Assembly (NCBI GenBank): GCA_022885665.1 | Contig: JAGQDJ010000266.1 | Location: forward strand, 56,957-120,956 | Source of the DNA: Triops longicaudatus | Taxonomy: Eukaryota > Arthropoda > Branchiopoda > Notostraca > Triopsidae | Direction of reading: 5' to 3' | Length of the DNA stretch: 64,000 nt | Part shown: piece by piece, positions 37,380 through 49,587 of the stretch | Layout of the letters: each line of letters begins with the position of its first letter | How positions within the stretch are numbered: position 1 is the first letter of the stretch | Notes under the pieces: generated by a model | What the model was told of the DNA's origin: nothing | The model's database searches: none | What the model saw: the letters and a program-made list of their open reading frames with translations, nothing else | Made by a program: the position numbers and the translations under genes

Positions 37380-39767
37380 GAAGATCCACACAGCCTTGTC
37401 CTGCTTGAGGCTAAAGTACTGATATTTCGCTAACGACTGAAAGTTGTTACTTAACTCATTCTTTGTATAAGGAAAAATTACAAAAGCCACTGACAGAGTC
37501 AGTCACCAAGAGAAAAAGAACTCATTCAACAACATGTGTGAACAAGAATCAAAAGATGTGAATTGATTTCGTCGGGGTTTTGCAGTAACTGCCTTTAAGT
37601 ACCAACATGCTCGTATTTGCAGCGTTCTATCTCATTCTGTTCCTGAAACTCAGCTCATAAGAAAGCTGAAAGCAATAGTGTGTAGCAAGAGCGAAATAAA
37701 CGAACAAGCTCTAGAACAGCTGAGATATATTATGCTCTACAATTTTGACACACCGAGTATCAATCAACAACGAATGGACAGCCAAGTTTCTGATTCTGTA
37801 TTGATCAAGTATTCTGTATTCTGATTCTGTATTCATAACCGTAGTGTGGCATATTTTTTATGGATTCATTGTTCTTCTTTCTCAGAACGAAGTAACAAAA
37901 ATCTTAATATAACTGATATTCAAGAAGGATCTTGTTAGTTAATCGTACCAACAGACGAGGTACTAAAACCGAATATTGACTTTAGTTCAATTTATTAGTA
38001 TGTAACAACTCACTTCTAGTTCCAGCTGAAAAACAAGTCGATCGACTATAACAAGCGAAGAGTTCTCCTTGTTGGTCAGAAGAGCAAGCAGGGAAGAGCA
38101 AGTAGGATTAGGTGGTGCGAAAGTCTAAAATGCTCTCGGGTAGTGAGACATAAAAAAAGCTCTCAGACCTTTAATGCGCCGCTTACTCTTTACAGTGAAA
38201 CGTTCCCGAATATAAAAATAAACCATGTCTTGATACGAATTCTGTTGGAGATATTTTATGGTTATAAAATAAAAAAAAAAAAAAACGATAAGTTCCATGC
38301 GTTCACCTCTGCACACTCCACTTTTAAATATGTGCCAAGTGTTTCAGTGTGTTTGCAAGCTTGTTTGTTTTTATGTATAACCTTCTGTTATTGAATAAAT
38401 CCAAAGCTCACTGTACAGATTCGTAGACAATTGCGTGGTGTCTGTTTAAAAATCCTTTTGACTAATAAGAGCTCGCTTGTTAGGCCTATCTGTCAACACG
38501 CATGAACAGTGTTCGTAACGCCAGGGTAATGCATCACTGTAAACATTATTTGGTTCGGTTTTGCATAGTTTGAAGTGTGCATATTGCAAAGGATTACTGT
38601 TGGGAATTCTTTTTTTTTTTCCAAGTCATATGTTGTTGTTATTGTAATCTTACCGGATGCATCAGGCCGTGGTTTGGGCCAAGTGTTGAAAATGCGTAAA
38701 AAAAAAACGCTTCGAGTAACGTTGAATTTAATTATCCTTTCATTATTTGCATTACAGTTCAGTGACTGTTTTGTAAGAGAACTTGTTTGGCAGCCAACAC
38801 GAAACAAATCATGTTAATGTCGCATCCAAGCTTTCAGTGGTATCGTACATCACATTGCGTCACTACTTATCATTTAAACCGTTTTGAAGTCTAGATGACC
38901 TCGATTTTTGAACGTAAACGTTATTTTTACAAACATTAATTTAAAGTCAGCTTAACATATAAGAAGCGTTATCTCTTCTATTAATAAGCAACATATTTAT
39001 GGCCTGTTCGCTAAGATTGTTTCAGGATGTTATATGGATACTTCATACATGTTTGATTTCTTTTTCCAACGATGTTTCGTACAGTTTCGTATTATCTTAA
39101 AAACCGTAATAATACGCAGCAGAATCCACGTTTATGAGAATCGGACAAACTAATCCGTCTTACTAATAATGGCTCACCATCCAATAAGGTAATCGGTTAT
39201 AGTTAAGGCTCATTTAGTTGGGGTTCTTTTTAAACACGTATTTCGTTTTTGAAATTCTTGTGCCCGCAAGGAGGGACTTGTAGGGTGGGTATGGATGTCG
39301 TCTTTCTCTCTGTCAAGCATGAATGCGAGAAAAACAATTAGCCACCGAGCGAAAAGAATGCGTCTTTCTAAGCTTATATATCATTTATACAAGTGGATTA
39401 CACTGAAGAGGAAGTAGCTCAGAATAGCAACTTTTACTAAATTGAAGAATCTCCCTTTATTTCTCTTTAAACCGCAGCCTACGGTCTGTAAAAAATTATA
39501 AATAAATCATGCTATAAATAATCTGTTGTTTATTTATAGCATGACGAAAGTTTAAAATGTACACAAGTTTAAATACAGTTTTATTATAAACAACCATTTA
39601 TGACTGAAAGGAGGAATTTCGTATTTGATGACGCAGCTCTTTTAGGTAACTGCTCAAAGCTGGACTTTTCTTACAAGGTATGTCTCACAGTATGCGCAAC
39701 TTTGTGCAAAAAAGCCACACAAGCGCGTTAAAAACAATAAGAATCTGTCAAAATAACAAACTACATT
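37380..39767. other. No firm gene; one coding-like frame and one hairpin
   Basis: About 37622-37823 (+) holds a 60-codon frame that reads like protein but has no recognised domain. The hairpin at 39507-39544 lies near the right end, close to the 3' end of the convergent BRF2-like gene. Nothing else is recognisable. Confidence 0.4.
39507..39544. repeat. Perfect hairpin, 15-bp arms
   Basis: TCATGCTATAAATAA (39507-39521) and TTATTTATAGCATGA (39530-39544) are exact reverse complements with an 8-bp loop. It lies 224 bp downstream of the stop of the minus-strand BRF2-like gene. It could be a fold-back insertion scar. There is no evidence of a role in 3' end formation. Confidence 0.65.
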
Positions 39768-40998
39768 TCACATGTCTTGTTCAGTCGCATCATTTTCGCG
39801 TTTATTCATCCAAGCTTCCAAAGCTGCTACTTCTTCTGCGCTTCTTAAATAGATATGTTCTTCCTCTTCCGGTAGGTCTATTTCGGAAAGATCTTCTTTG
39901 TACATCTGAGGCGGCAAAACCTTAGACGGAACATATACACTAGGTATTGGAAGATTCTCTGTAGGTTTTTTGACAGCAACGTCCGCAGCGAGAGATGTGC
40001 TGTATTTTAGAACATCATCCACTAAAGTAAAAACGTCATGCTTTCCAGTGTCTTCTTTCTCTGCCCACGGCAATTTGCTTGCCAAAGCTTGGAGATGGTT
40101 TCTAACCGTCTGCACATGTTTTTGCACTGTTCTGAGTTGCCCTTTGCCGCAAGAGACACGCGCTTCCTCGAAAAATCGTTCAATTTTTAGGTAAATTTTC
40201 CTATACGTGTGAATTCGGAGAGATTTCCACGAGATAAAACTACATGCCAGAGCAAGAAAAGTCGGATCCATTGAGGCACTTATCTGATTCCTGGCTAGTT
40301 CGAACAAACGGTCAGCTCGTTCGAGCAATTTAGCTTTATCGTCACATTGCAGATCAGCTAACAAACGCTGTGAAAGACTTGTCGATTCTCCCGTTGAGTG
40401 AAGGTTCTCTCCCAGGGCTTTTATCTTGCATCTGACTCGAGTTGTATCAACCTGGAAAAAGTTGGCGACCAGCCGCGCTGTAAGACCAATCTCGGGAGCG
40501 TTTTGCTGGATGCCAATCATAAGACATGCGGCAGCAAGCAGTCTGAGATCAGTGGTTCGATGGGCGCGAAATATTTCTAACGCTTTATAGTAAGCTGGCG
40601 AAGGAACTTTTAATACATCTTTGGCCTTTTTCAGGAGATCAGCACCCAATTTTCTACCCTTATAAAAAGAGTAAGTCTTACTATCGATTCTTTCTCAATA
40701 CGTACTGCTGAAGGATGCAGGCGTTGCTTGTAAGAGTAATGACGCCCCTGCATAGTCGTAGCCTGGTCATTCGAGCCAACATAGGACTGGCCCACGCTGG
40801 GATCGTTGTGATCTTCGAGTACTTGAGAGTCATTCACGAGCGAGCCACAATTCGTGCAAACTAGGCAGAACTAAACAAATACATCGATGTTATTTGGAAA
40901 ACATACGGCCAATTTTAAACACCCGCAGCAGAAATTACCTCTCCATGGTGGTTTTCTTCCTCCACGGATTCTGAGAAGCATGTCTGACAAGTCGGCAT
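39768..40998 (-). CDS. Brf2: TFIIB-family factor, probably BRF2 (TFIIIB 50-kDa subunit)
   Basis: BRF2 binds TBP at type 3 RNA polymerase III promoters (U6, 7SK-type genes) in the nucleus. Three exons in phase 0: 40939-40998, 40706-40870 and 39768-40658, 371 aa (human BRF2 419). The N-terminal zinc ribbon is split by intron 1: CQTC at residues 4-7 and CTNC at 25-28. Two cyclin-like repeats follow (about 78-165 and 170-270), with LLAAACLMIGIQQNAPEIG and ADRLFELARNQI...TFLALACSFISWKSL. The tail has HIYLRSAEEVAALEAWMNK, resembling the EQYLRTPQEVRDFQRA segment near the BRF2 C-terminus. It lacks the long C-terminal BRF1 homology region, and its cyclin repeats do not look like TFIIB. I read it as BRF2 rather than BRF1 or TFIIB with fair confidence. 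Confidence 0.78.
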
Positions 40999-42380
40999 GA
41001 CGGCGGAATAGACTTAATGCTTCCCGTCCACAACAAAGACGTTTGTTTACATGGATCATACGTAGGAGTCGGCTTTGTTTGTGGAGGGCGGGCTTTAAAC
41101 TTGAGCGCGTTATTCAAATTTGCTGTCCAAGGTGGAAATTAAGCCAAAGTCATTTTTAAAGGCCCGTAGGGAAACACGAATAGGGGCTGCAAATGCTTAA
41201 AAAAGGACTCAGTTAATAGAAAATCATCTTTAAAATCTTCTATTTTTAGTTCGATAATTAAGTGTTTGAAAGAATTTTGAAGCGTTTGCTTCAAAAGGGA
41301 GAATCTTGTTCTTTATCAGAGGCATTTTTGACATTGAGGCTGTGATTGAGACCTGGCAATTCTCGTACATTATTATATCTTGTTATCATCAATTTTCTAT
41401 TGAAATGGTGAGCATAAGCAATTATTAATTGCCTAGTAAAATTGTAATGACCCCCACCCCAAAACTCAGAAAACGCTTTTGAACTGAAGTCCTTGGTAAG
41501 GCCCTGGCCGCATGGATATAGGCCAGGACGCAGCCATGTAAAAGTTGTACGGTATAAATACTAGACAAAATCAATTGTTTCATTTTGATAAAATATTAAG
41601 AGGTAAAAAAAATTACGAGATCTTTTCTGCCTAATCGCCTACTTTTCGATAGCTTGTTTCGCTCAAGCAGTCTTGCAATACGCGGCCACTGTTAGGTTCC
41701 AAAACAGTCAATAAATATGTCCAACACTGATTTCGTCTGTAAAATGCTTTATTTCATGAGATTGAAAAAAAAATATATACGCCTGAATATTACAGGCTTG
41801 TCCTACAGAGTAAAAACGGGAGAGGAATGGGACTTACGGATCTCCTTTCTCAGGGTCGTGCCCAGAGTTAAAAGTCGCTCGTTTTTCAACGACCTCTGGC
41901 CGTACCCAGGATTTTACTTCGAGGGAGATCTTAAAGTTTCGAGGATTGTGCGTCAATAGGCAATTTCATTGGCATTTGGATTTCGCCACTCTTTACGTTT
42001 ATAATTTTTTTTTTTTTTCTGTGTGTGTGTGTGTGTGTGGGGGGGGGGGGGTAACCGCTAACCCACCCTGGCTATGGGCCTAGGGATGACCCTTATAGTG
42101 GGCCTAAATCATCAAACGGCAGATTTACTTTTCACTAGGGTTTCGACTCACTGAGAACACACAAACGACTAACCTGAGTCTGCCTAGCACCACCGATTGA
42201 GGAGCATTCATCGGATGTTACTTGTAACGCGTACAAAAGATATTTTTAGGCCTTGCATAAAGATTCGTTGCAAATTATTTTCCCAACAAGTCTCTGCAAT
42301 TGTGTTGAAGAAAGGCTTTGTATTTTACATAGAAATATTCCGTGTTAGCAAATCAACAATGATTCTAGGCAGAATTTTGT
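40999..42380. other. Intergenic region with a G-rich repeat
   Basis: The left end should hold the BRF2-like promoter. A dispersed G-rich repeat, with a (TG)n plus poly-G core, occupies about 41868-42080. No gene is recognised. Confidence 0.5.
41868..42080. repeat. Dispersed repeat with (TG)n and G-run core (copy D)
   Basis: Contains CTGGCCGTACCCAGGATTTTA near the left, a T-run, a TGTGTGTGTGTG tract, a run of about eleven G, and the end CCACCCTGGCTATGGGCCT. The near-inverted ends match the CATAACCAGG / CCTGGGTACGG ends of copy A. Confidence 0.5.
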
Positions 42381-45300
42381 TTATAATTTTGAAATTTCAG
42401 CACGTTTCTTTCCAGTCACGCCACCTTGCATAGTATAAAGATCGTAATAAAGGCCTCCTAGGTCAATAAGTTCTTGATGAGTGCCTTGCTCGGCAACAAC
42501 ACCATGGGAAATAACTGCAATGCAGTCTGCATTTTGAATGGTGCTCAAACGGTGAGCAATGGTGATACACGTTCGTCCCAAACGAGCCGTGTCTAATGCT
42601 TCTTGGACAACCTATTACGGAGAGTAACTTCATTACTGAGGAAAAAGTAAAATAAGAGATTAAAACCTTTTCGCTCTCAGAATCCAGTGCAGAAGTGGCT
42701 TCATCCAACAAAAGAATCTTAGGATTTCGTATTAGCGCTCGAGCGATAGCTACACGTTGTTTTTGCCCGCCACTTAACTGCAAACACCGAGAAAGTCAAA
42801 AGATAACAAAAAGGAAACAAGGGCAATGTCCTTTATTACCTGTGTTCCTTTATCACCTACTAAAGTTTCATAACCCGCGGGAAGGGAGATAATAAAATTG
42901 TGAATATTGGCTTTCCGAGCCGCAGCCATGATCTCATCCATAGGGACGGTGCGTGAATTATCACCGTAAGCGATGTTGTCTGCAATGCTACGATTAAATA
43001 AGGCTGGTTCTTGTGAAACAATTCCAAGCTGTGACCGTAAGTTCGGTACATTTATGGGAGCGATGTTTTGTTCGTCCAACCGCTGTAAAAAGTAAAGGAA
43101 TGCCCCGTTATAGCAAACGTAGGCTACCAGACACGCGACTGCAACCCAACTTACCACTTCACCAGCAGCTGGATCATAAAAGCGCTCTAGTAGTTGGATA
43201 CAGGTAGATTTTCCACAACCGCTGTGCCCCACCAAAGCTACGGTTTGTCCAGGCTTGATGAGGAGACGTAAAGCCTTCAACACTTGGACGTCTTGACGAG
43301 TCGGATACGCAAAATCCACGTTGACGTAATTTACTTCACCACTGCAGCTTTTCTGTAATAATTTTAACAGGTTAACTGTCTAAAACAGTGATAAACGAAG
43401 AGTAAATGACAAACGAAACAGCGACGAAAAATTAGAAAGAACTTAGTTAATGTTTACGTTAGTGAATTGGTGGACTCTAAATACGACGCAATAAACTTTA
43501 ACGTTGGACAATGTTTGCAGCTTTCGGTAGATACGGCATACGTTACCAGACAAACAATTTTTAACAAACACACAAAGGGTTTTGGTTTTGTGCAAAAACT
43601 GAAAACCAAACGTCATATCACAATGTATAAAGGTTACGCCATTTACAAAGCTTTTGCCTGCAGTTGGAGAGGTATCTATCAGCGGCTTTCTTTCCAAGAG
43701 TTCGATAATTTTAAAAGCTGCTACTTTTGCTTTGTTGTAGTTCGGAGCAAATGCCACCGATTGGCCTACCATCATGGTTCCGAAAATCAAGGCCTCGCTT
43801 ACCCTAGCGAACCAAGTCCCTTTTAAAAATCAAACTCACAATTTACTGTACGGATTACTTGAAGACAATAGAGTAATCCAGGTCTTCATTTTCTACTAGA
43901 TAGCCTCCATAATACATGCATGCTGCGTAAGCAAACATGGGAACAGATTGGGCGAATCCAAATACGATTCCGCGGACATGGGAACGCTTCTTTGCAGACA
44001 CATGGGGTCCATTCAAGGCTTCCATATACATGTCGTGGAATTTTTCCTCCCTTCGTAAACTAGCCACTGTCCTGATATTCGAAATGGCTTCCATTGCAAC
44101 CTAAATCGTTGTCAGGACTGAATTATCTACACGTAATAATTTTTCTATGGCACAGTGAGTGCATTATCGCTTCAAACTTTGATAATTTCTTACTGCATGA
44201 CAATTTTATACCAACTGCAAATGCAATACTGCTTCTCGCAATCTAATTTCGTCGTTCAGTAGACAAACAGATATCTGTGGACGCATGTATGTCACACAAT
44301 AACTGGGCTTTCGAATATCTACCTTAGACGACTTTTCGATGCTCTTCTTCTCGACAGTATTTTGCCCCATGATGATTTTGGCTTGGAAGTAAGTGGACAG
44401 CAAAACCAGCGGTATGAAGATACAAGTCACCAACCCTAATTTCCACTGGTAGTATAACGAGAGACCCACGCAAAAGGTCAACGTCGCTAATGACTGGAAT
44501 ACAACACCCAATCGGGTACCAGTGGCCTATTCGATAAATAGCTGAACTATTAGTGTTCATATTATAATGAGTGAGAGTAGAATTATGACTTACTCCTTGG
44601 ACGCTGGCAGCGTCTCCTGAAAGCCTGGCACACAGAGCACCACAAGAATTACTTTCTTGGTCAAACCAGCCCATTTCTTGCTTCAGCATTGCACTGAATG
44701 TCATTGCTCGCAGACGAGACGTTAAAAATTCCCCAGCTACGCCAAACATGTATGCCTACAGGCAAAATGTAGGAATAATTTGTTTTTCACGCAAATAGTA
44801 TCATAACATACCTGGAAAAACGCAGCAATACCGGTAATAAAGCCAGCTATGAGAAACAGAATCGCATAAAAGACTGATCTCTTCCGTGCTTCACCTGGTT
44901 CGCTTGCCGAAAGAATCTAAATAACAAATAACTCATTAAACGGTCGAAGTCATCATATTGAAACGCACATCCATGACGTCACCAAACAAAACGGCGTACG
45001 CTGGAATGCTTAAGCCAACAATACAAGCTCCGACTAAGCCGGTTGCGATATATGGCCATTCAGAAGCATTATAGCGCAGAATCTTGAAAATAGAAACTTC
45101 CGGGGTTTCAATCTTTTCTTCTTCCTCTATCTTATTCGATTTGTCGCCAATGTTCGTCACTTGTCGGCTCAATGACATCTCGTCTACTGCATCTTCGTAA
45201 CTTGGGGGTTGGTCGTCCTCTTCGTCGTCACCCAAATCGCCGCCTCGTTGCGCTCTGACAAGTTGATAATACAAGCCTTTTTTAGCCATCAGTTCAGAAT

Positions 45301-48146
45301 GTGCGCCTTCTTCTTGTAAGACACCCTTGTCTAAAACGATGATTTTGCTCGCGCCGCGTATCGTAGATAATCGATGAGCTACAATAATCGTAGTTCGCCC
45401 TTCCCTAGCCTATTCGATTACACCGGTATTGCAATATACTTCTAATTTTCAAAGGAGTCAGTTATATATACTTTGTCTAAAGCACGTTGAACAATGGACT
45501 CGCTTTGGTTATCCAAAGCAGAAGTTGCTTCGTCCAGGAGCAAAATTCGCGGGTTACGAACCAGAGCTCGTGCGATGGCAACACGTTGCTTTTGACCGCC
45601 GGATAACTGGGTTCCACGTTCACCCACTAACGTATCATAACGCTTAAATGAAAATAAAACAAAATTAAAAGACTTGAAAGTTAACAAGTAAATCACGTCA
45701 GAAAATTTGATGTAACGCTTGAAGACACGAATTTTGCCAGCTGAAACGGCCAAGCTACCTACTTTCGGCAGTTTCATGATAAAATCGTGAGCGTTGGCCA
45801 TTTTGGCTGCATTAACAATTTCGTCATCCGTCACATTGTCCCTCCCGTAACGAATATTTTCACCAATTGTGGTTCCGAAAAGTACTGGCTCTTGTCCCAC
45901 AACCCCAATGCAATCTCGCAACCAGCCGATGTTCAAATCGCGAACATTATTGTCATCCACTTTCACCTGTTTAATCGATTAATGTTTGCGTATCACTCAA
46001 AAAGAAATTCCGATTCGGAGCCCTACTTCTCCTTCTAAGGGATCATAAAACCGCTGAATCAACTGAATACAAGTAGATTTGCCGCATCCCGAGCTTCCTA
46101 CCAAAGCAACGCTTTCGCCTGCTTTGACCTTAAAACTTAGACCTTGCAAAATCTGCGCCAAAAAAAGAATACAACTTAATTTGACATCCATGAAAGTATT
46201 CTTATGCTCACCTTAACATCAGGGCGAGCAGGGTAGTTGAATTTCACGTTATGGAAACTAACTTCGCCTCTTAATTTATCAGGTCGTTTGCCAGCTTTGG
46301 AAGAGCTATCAATAGGTGGTTGGCGGTCGATAATGTTGAAAATAGTTGCAGCTGCTCCTCTAGCTATGGAAAAAGCTTCAATGTACGGAGACGCTTGCCC
46401 CATTTGCATAGCACCCGATAAGACACTGAAAAATACCTATAGGAACTATTTAAGTTTCAAGAATATGTAAAGGAAATGTTGAGTAAAAAGTAGGCAAATA
46501 CGTCAGCGAATTAACAGTTGAGTTCGAACAACAAGAAACAAAGGTCGTACCACAACAAGCGAAGACGGGTCATAATTGCTGGAACCTTCGTAGCCATCCA
46601 AAATAAGTTTGACGCCGTACCAGAAAGCCAAGGCATAGCTGCCATAAATAATAAACCACGTTAATCCTGCACCAATGCCGGTCACCAAACCTCTTTTCAA
46701 TCCCGCCTTCCTTGCCTGGACCAAATTCTTTTCGTACCTTGAAACCGAGAATAAGGACATAGCGTTCAAACAATACAAGAGTTGGATATCGAGGAGAGAA
46801 CAAGAACTTTTAAGCAGCTTACAGACTAATTTCGGATCTTTCACCACCAAAGGCAAGAACGGTGCGAATGGCACCTAAGGCTTGTTCAGCAACTGATCCG
46901 GCCAAACCGTATGCTGTCATTTCATTAGCCGTTAGACTAGCTTGCACTTTAGCTAAAATGCCCATGGAAACGGTTAACACTGGCATAGGGGCCATGATGA
47001 CCAGAGTTAATTCCCAGCCATGGATGAAAGCGTTGATGATGTTGGCCAAAAAAGCCACGAAGCAGAATGAAAACATGCCAATCTTTTCTCCGATACCTTC
47101 CTGGATTTTGTTCAAGTCTCTAGCGATGATAAAAAAGCGTTACTGAAAATATATGTGTCATAAATTCAGAGCAAGCTTACTCTGTCATCCGACTAGCAAA
47201 GTCATTACTGGTTTTGGTATCATACCAACCGATATCTTGCCTCAAAATACTGGATAAGAATACACTGCGTATTTTATAAACCTACAAGAGTTTGGAAGAA
47301 AGGCTATTAGAAAATTCTGCGTTGTCATGTAGAATCTATAATCAAATGGCTCTTAATTCTTGCGTTATAGATTACATAACGAAGTAATAAAAACCACGCT
47401 GCTCTCAAGTCATATAATAATTAGTTATCTAGCGCAGAACAAGACTACAACTGTAAACTTAAATAAAACACAATAGCGTTACAACAGGCTTTTTTTATTT
47501 AGTTTCTCAGTTTCTAAGCTGACCCTTAAGTAGAATTGGCGGATTAGCAAGTTCACGTCATGTCTTCTACTACAAACGTCATAGTTTTGAAGGAAAAGTC
47601 GACGAATCAAAACCAAACGAGTCTACTAAGCCAAGTTTTTCATGGAGTGTACCTGATTTTCGGCTGTGATATTAAGACACGTGACAAAAACGTATCCCGC
47701 AACAAGTAGCAGAATGCCAATGCCTGTTACCCCTAATCCAAATGTGGCAATGGCGTCCCCGAGGTCTGGAACCCTATTCAAGAATTCGTCAGTTCTTCAA
47801 GAAGGAGAATGATCCAAAAGAAATATTACGTAATATTGGAATTGTAGCTTATATTAAGACCAGTAAAATTTTGTCGGCTAATGTCATTGTATACGAAGGC
47901 ATTCGTTAAGTCTCCAAAGAGAACTAACATGACCGGCATAGCAACACCGGTACTAGCTGCGGCTAGCAAGCTAAGAGAAATGAGAACACGATCTGTAGTC
48001 GACGCGAAACGAAAAAGTGAAAGAAATGGCACTGGGGGTAATTCAGGCTTCGCTGCTTCTTTATCTTTCTTCTTTTCGAGATCCTTCTCATCATTGCCAA
48101 CCTCCGCTACATCTTTAGCACCAACATCCAGCCGTTCAGACGTCAT
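42381..48146 (-). CDS. ABC transporter, subfamily B full transporter (P-glycoprotein type)
   Basis: An ATP-driven exporter of lipophilic compounds in the plasma membrane. Nineteen exons, every junction in phase: 47830-48146, 47653-47773, 47181-47281, 46823-47119, 46551-46737, 46212-46436, 46027-46152, 45763-45966, 45472-45642, 44969-45409, 44812-44916, 44594-44755, 44323-44526, 43859-44100, 43647-43803, 43155-43352, 42840-43082, 42667-42777, 42381-42611. They give 1280 aa, the usual full length. Order TMD1-NBD1-linker-TMD2-NBD2. NBD1 has GSSGCGKST (about 434-442), VGQEPVLF, LSGGQKQRVAIARAL, LLLDEATSALD and AHRLSTI. NBD2 repeats all five (GHSGCGKST about 1061, VSQEPALF, LSGGQ, LLLDEATSALD, AHRLSTI). 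The acidic linker around residue 650 replaces the phosphorylated linker of mammals. The first exoplasmic loop has N-glycosylation sites (NFTG, NISY). Both ATP sites look catalytic. It is intact. Confidence 0.97.
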
Positions 48147-49036
48147 TTCCTTACACAAGTGGTCTTTATATACTAAGCACTTAATTCGATGTTCTTATTG
48201 CCAATTTTCTGCACAAAGAAACTGTTACAGCTGGACCATTACGTCCAACCCAGTGCTTTAAAAACCGACGGCTAAGGCACGCCAGGAACGACTAAACTAA
48301 AGGTGAAGGAATACGTATGACGAAACCTCGACGTACAGTTTTAGGTTTCTCTAATCAATCCCCCATAAAAAAAGAGATTAGATATGTATTACGAAGCACA
48401 TTTTTATACTTATGTTGAATAGCGAAAGAACTTGCCCCGGCAGTCCACAGCTGATTAGCTTACGAAACGGATGGCCAGCGTTATCCACCTCCTATATTCA
48501 TTTTGTTTAAGAAGTCTTGAGTTCGACAAAACTTAGCAAATTTTGAACATATAAATTAGTCAGACTGCAGCGAATAAAACAAAAATCAAAGGGTATTCGG
48601 CTAATGTGAATAAAGGTTAAAACAGGCCCCACATTTGGTACTCCACAATGGACTAGAAGGTTTACTCAGCAAGTTCCAATAAGTCATCAAATAAATAAAT
48701 ATACAATAAATAAAATAAAACTTGAGAGACTCCGCTAAACCTGCAGAGTTAAGGTATTAAAGCTCACAAAGTTGTAATCAAGTCGTGCACAGAATATCTT
48801 ATCATTTCACCTTTCTTGATAGCTCTTTGGCTACGGTCCAATACCCATGTGTCCTTGACTTCACAAGTTTTTATACTGAACGACACAGAATACCTAACAT
48901 ATTTCCATTTACCTCTCTATATACGCCAAGCGATGTTACGTTATATTCACTGGCGAGGTCCCACTAATGGACTACGGTGCATCAGATTTGTGGTTTCTAG
49001 CAGGCACAAAATTCGCAGGGGAAGCTGGTAAACTTC
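48147..49036. other. Intergenic region between divergent ABCB and IR genes
   Basis: Should contain the ABCB promoter. Open frames at 48785-49031 on the plus strand have no recognised domain and may be chance. Confidence 0.45.
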
Positions 49037-49573
49037 ATGTCAAGGGAACGGTCAATGTACAGATGCGCAATGAAAGTCTTTTGTGCTGCGCTTCTGAAAA
49101 TTCTCTATGTGGAGAACGGTGAACTGCAAAGTCCTGAGAGAAAATTTAACTGTGATAAGTTATCGACTGTTCTTACTCTAATTTCTTACGAACAACGTCT
49201 TTTAGATGCCACAGAACGAACGAAATTATTCGAAAATCTCAAAACGGTTCAGCTTTTCATCCTTCGGGAGGTTAACTTAGGGTACGCACTAGTAAGCAGG
49301 CGAAATCCGCTTAACGTGAATGGAATAATGAGCTGCAAGTAAATGTTGCTTCTATTGGATAATCTAGCACTACAGAACGCTCACAAAACACTGGACAACG
49401 TACTAAGATACAACAAGATTGACATATTATCTTTACCAGTACTACAAAGGGAAGTACGGACACTTACACTCCGAATATGCCTTCAGCTTGCTTTTGTTCT
49501 TTGGCAGCAAATTTGGGCGAAGATGGCAGCTCATGAGTACGAAAATGTGCAAATATTCATGAACATTTATTGA
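49037..49573 (+). pseudogene. Coding-like frame broken by one stop; possible IR N-terminal region
   Basis: One continuous plus-strand frame runs 537 bp with a single internal TAA at 49340-49342. It encodes 101 and then 76 residues, helical and Leu-rich on both sides of the stop (LLDATERTKLFENLKTVQ; ALQNAHKTLDNVLRYNK). It ends 15 bp before the first recognisable exon of the ionotropic receptor, on the same strand. It may therefore be the fast-evolving N-terminal domain of that receptor, either with an unseen intron or inactivated. No domain can be recognised by eye. Confidence 0.35.
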
Positions 49574-49587
49574 AAGAGTACACGCAG

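Noticed and set aside
47881..48261. 126-codon plus-strand frame
   Set aside because: It is antisense to the first ABCB exon and low in complexity. It is a shadow of that coding sequence.
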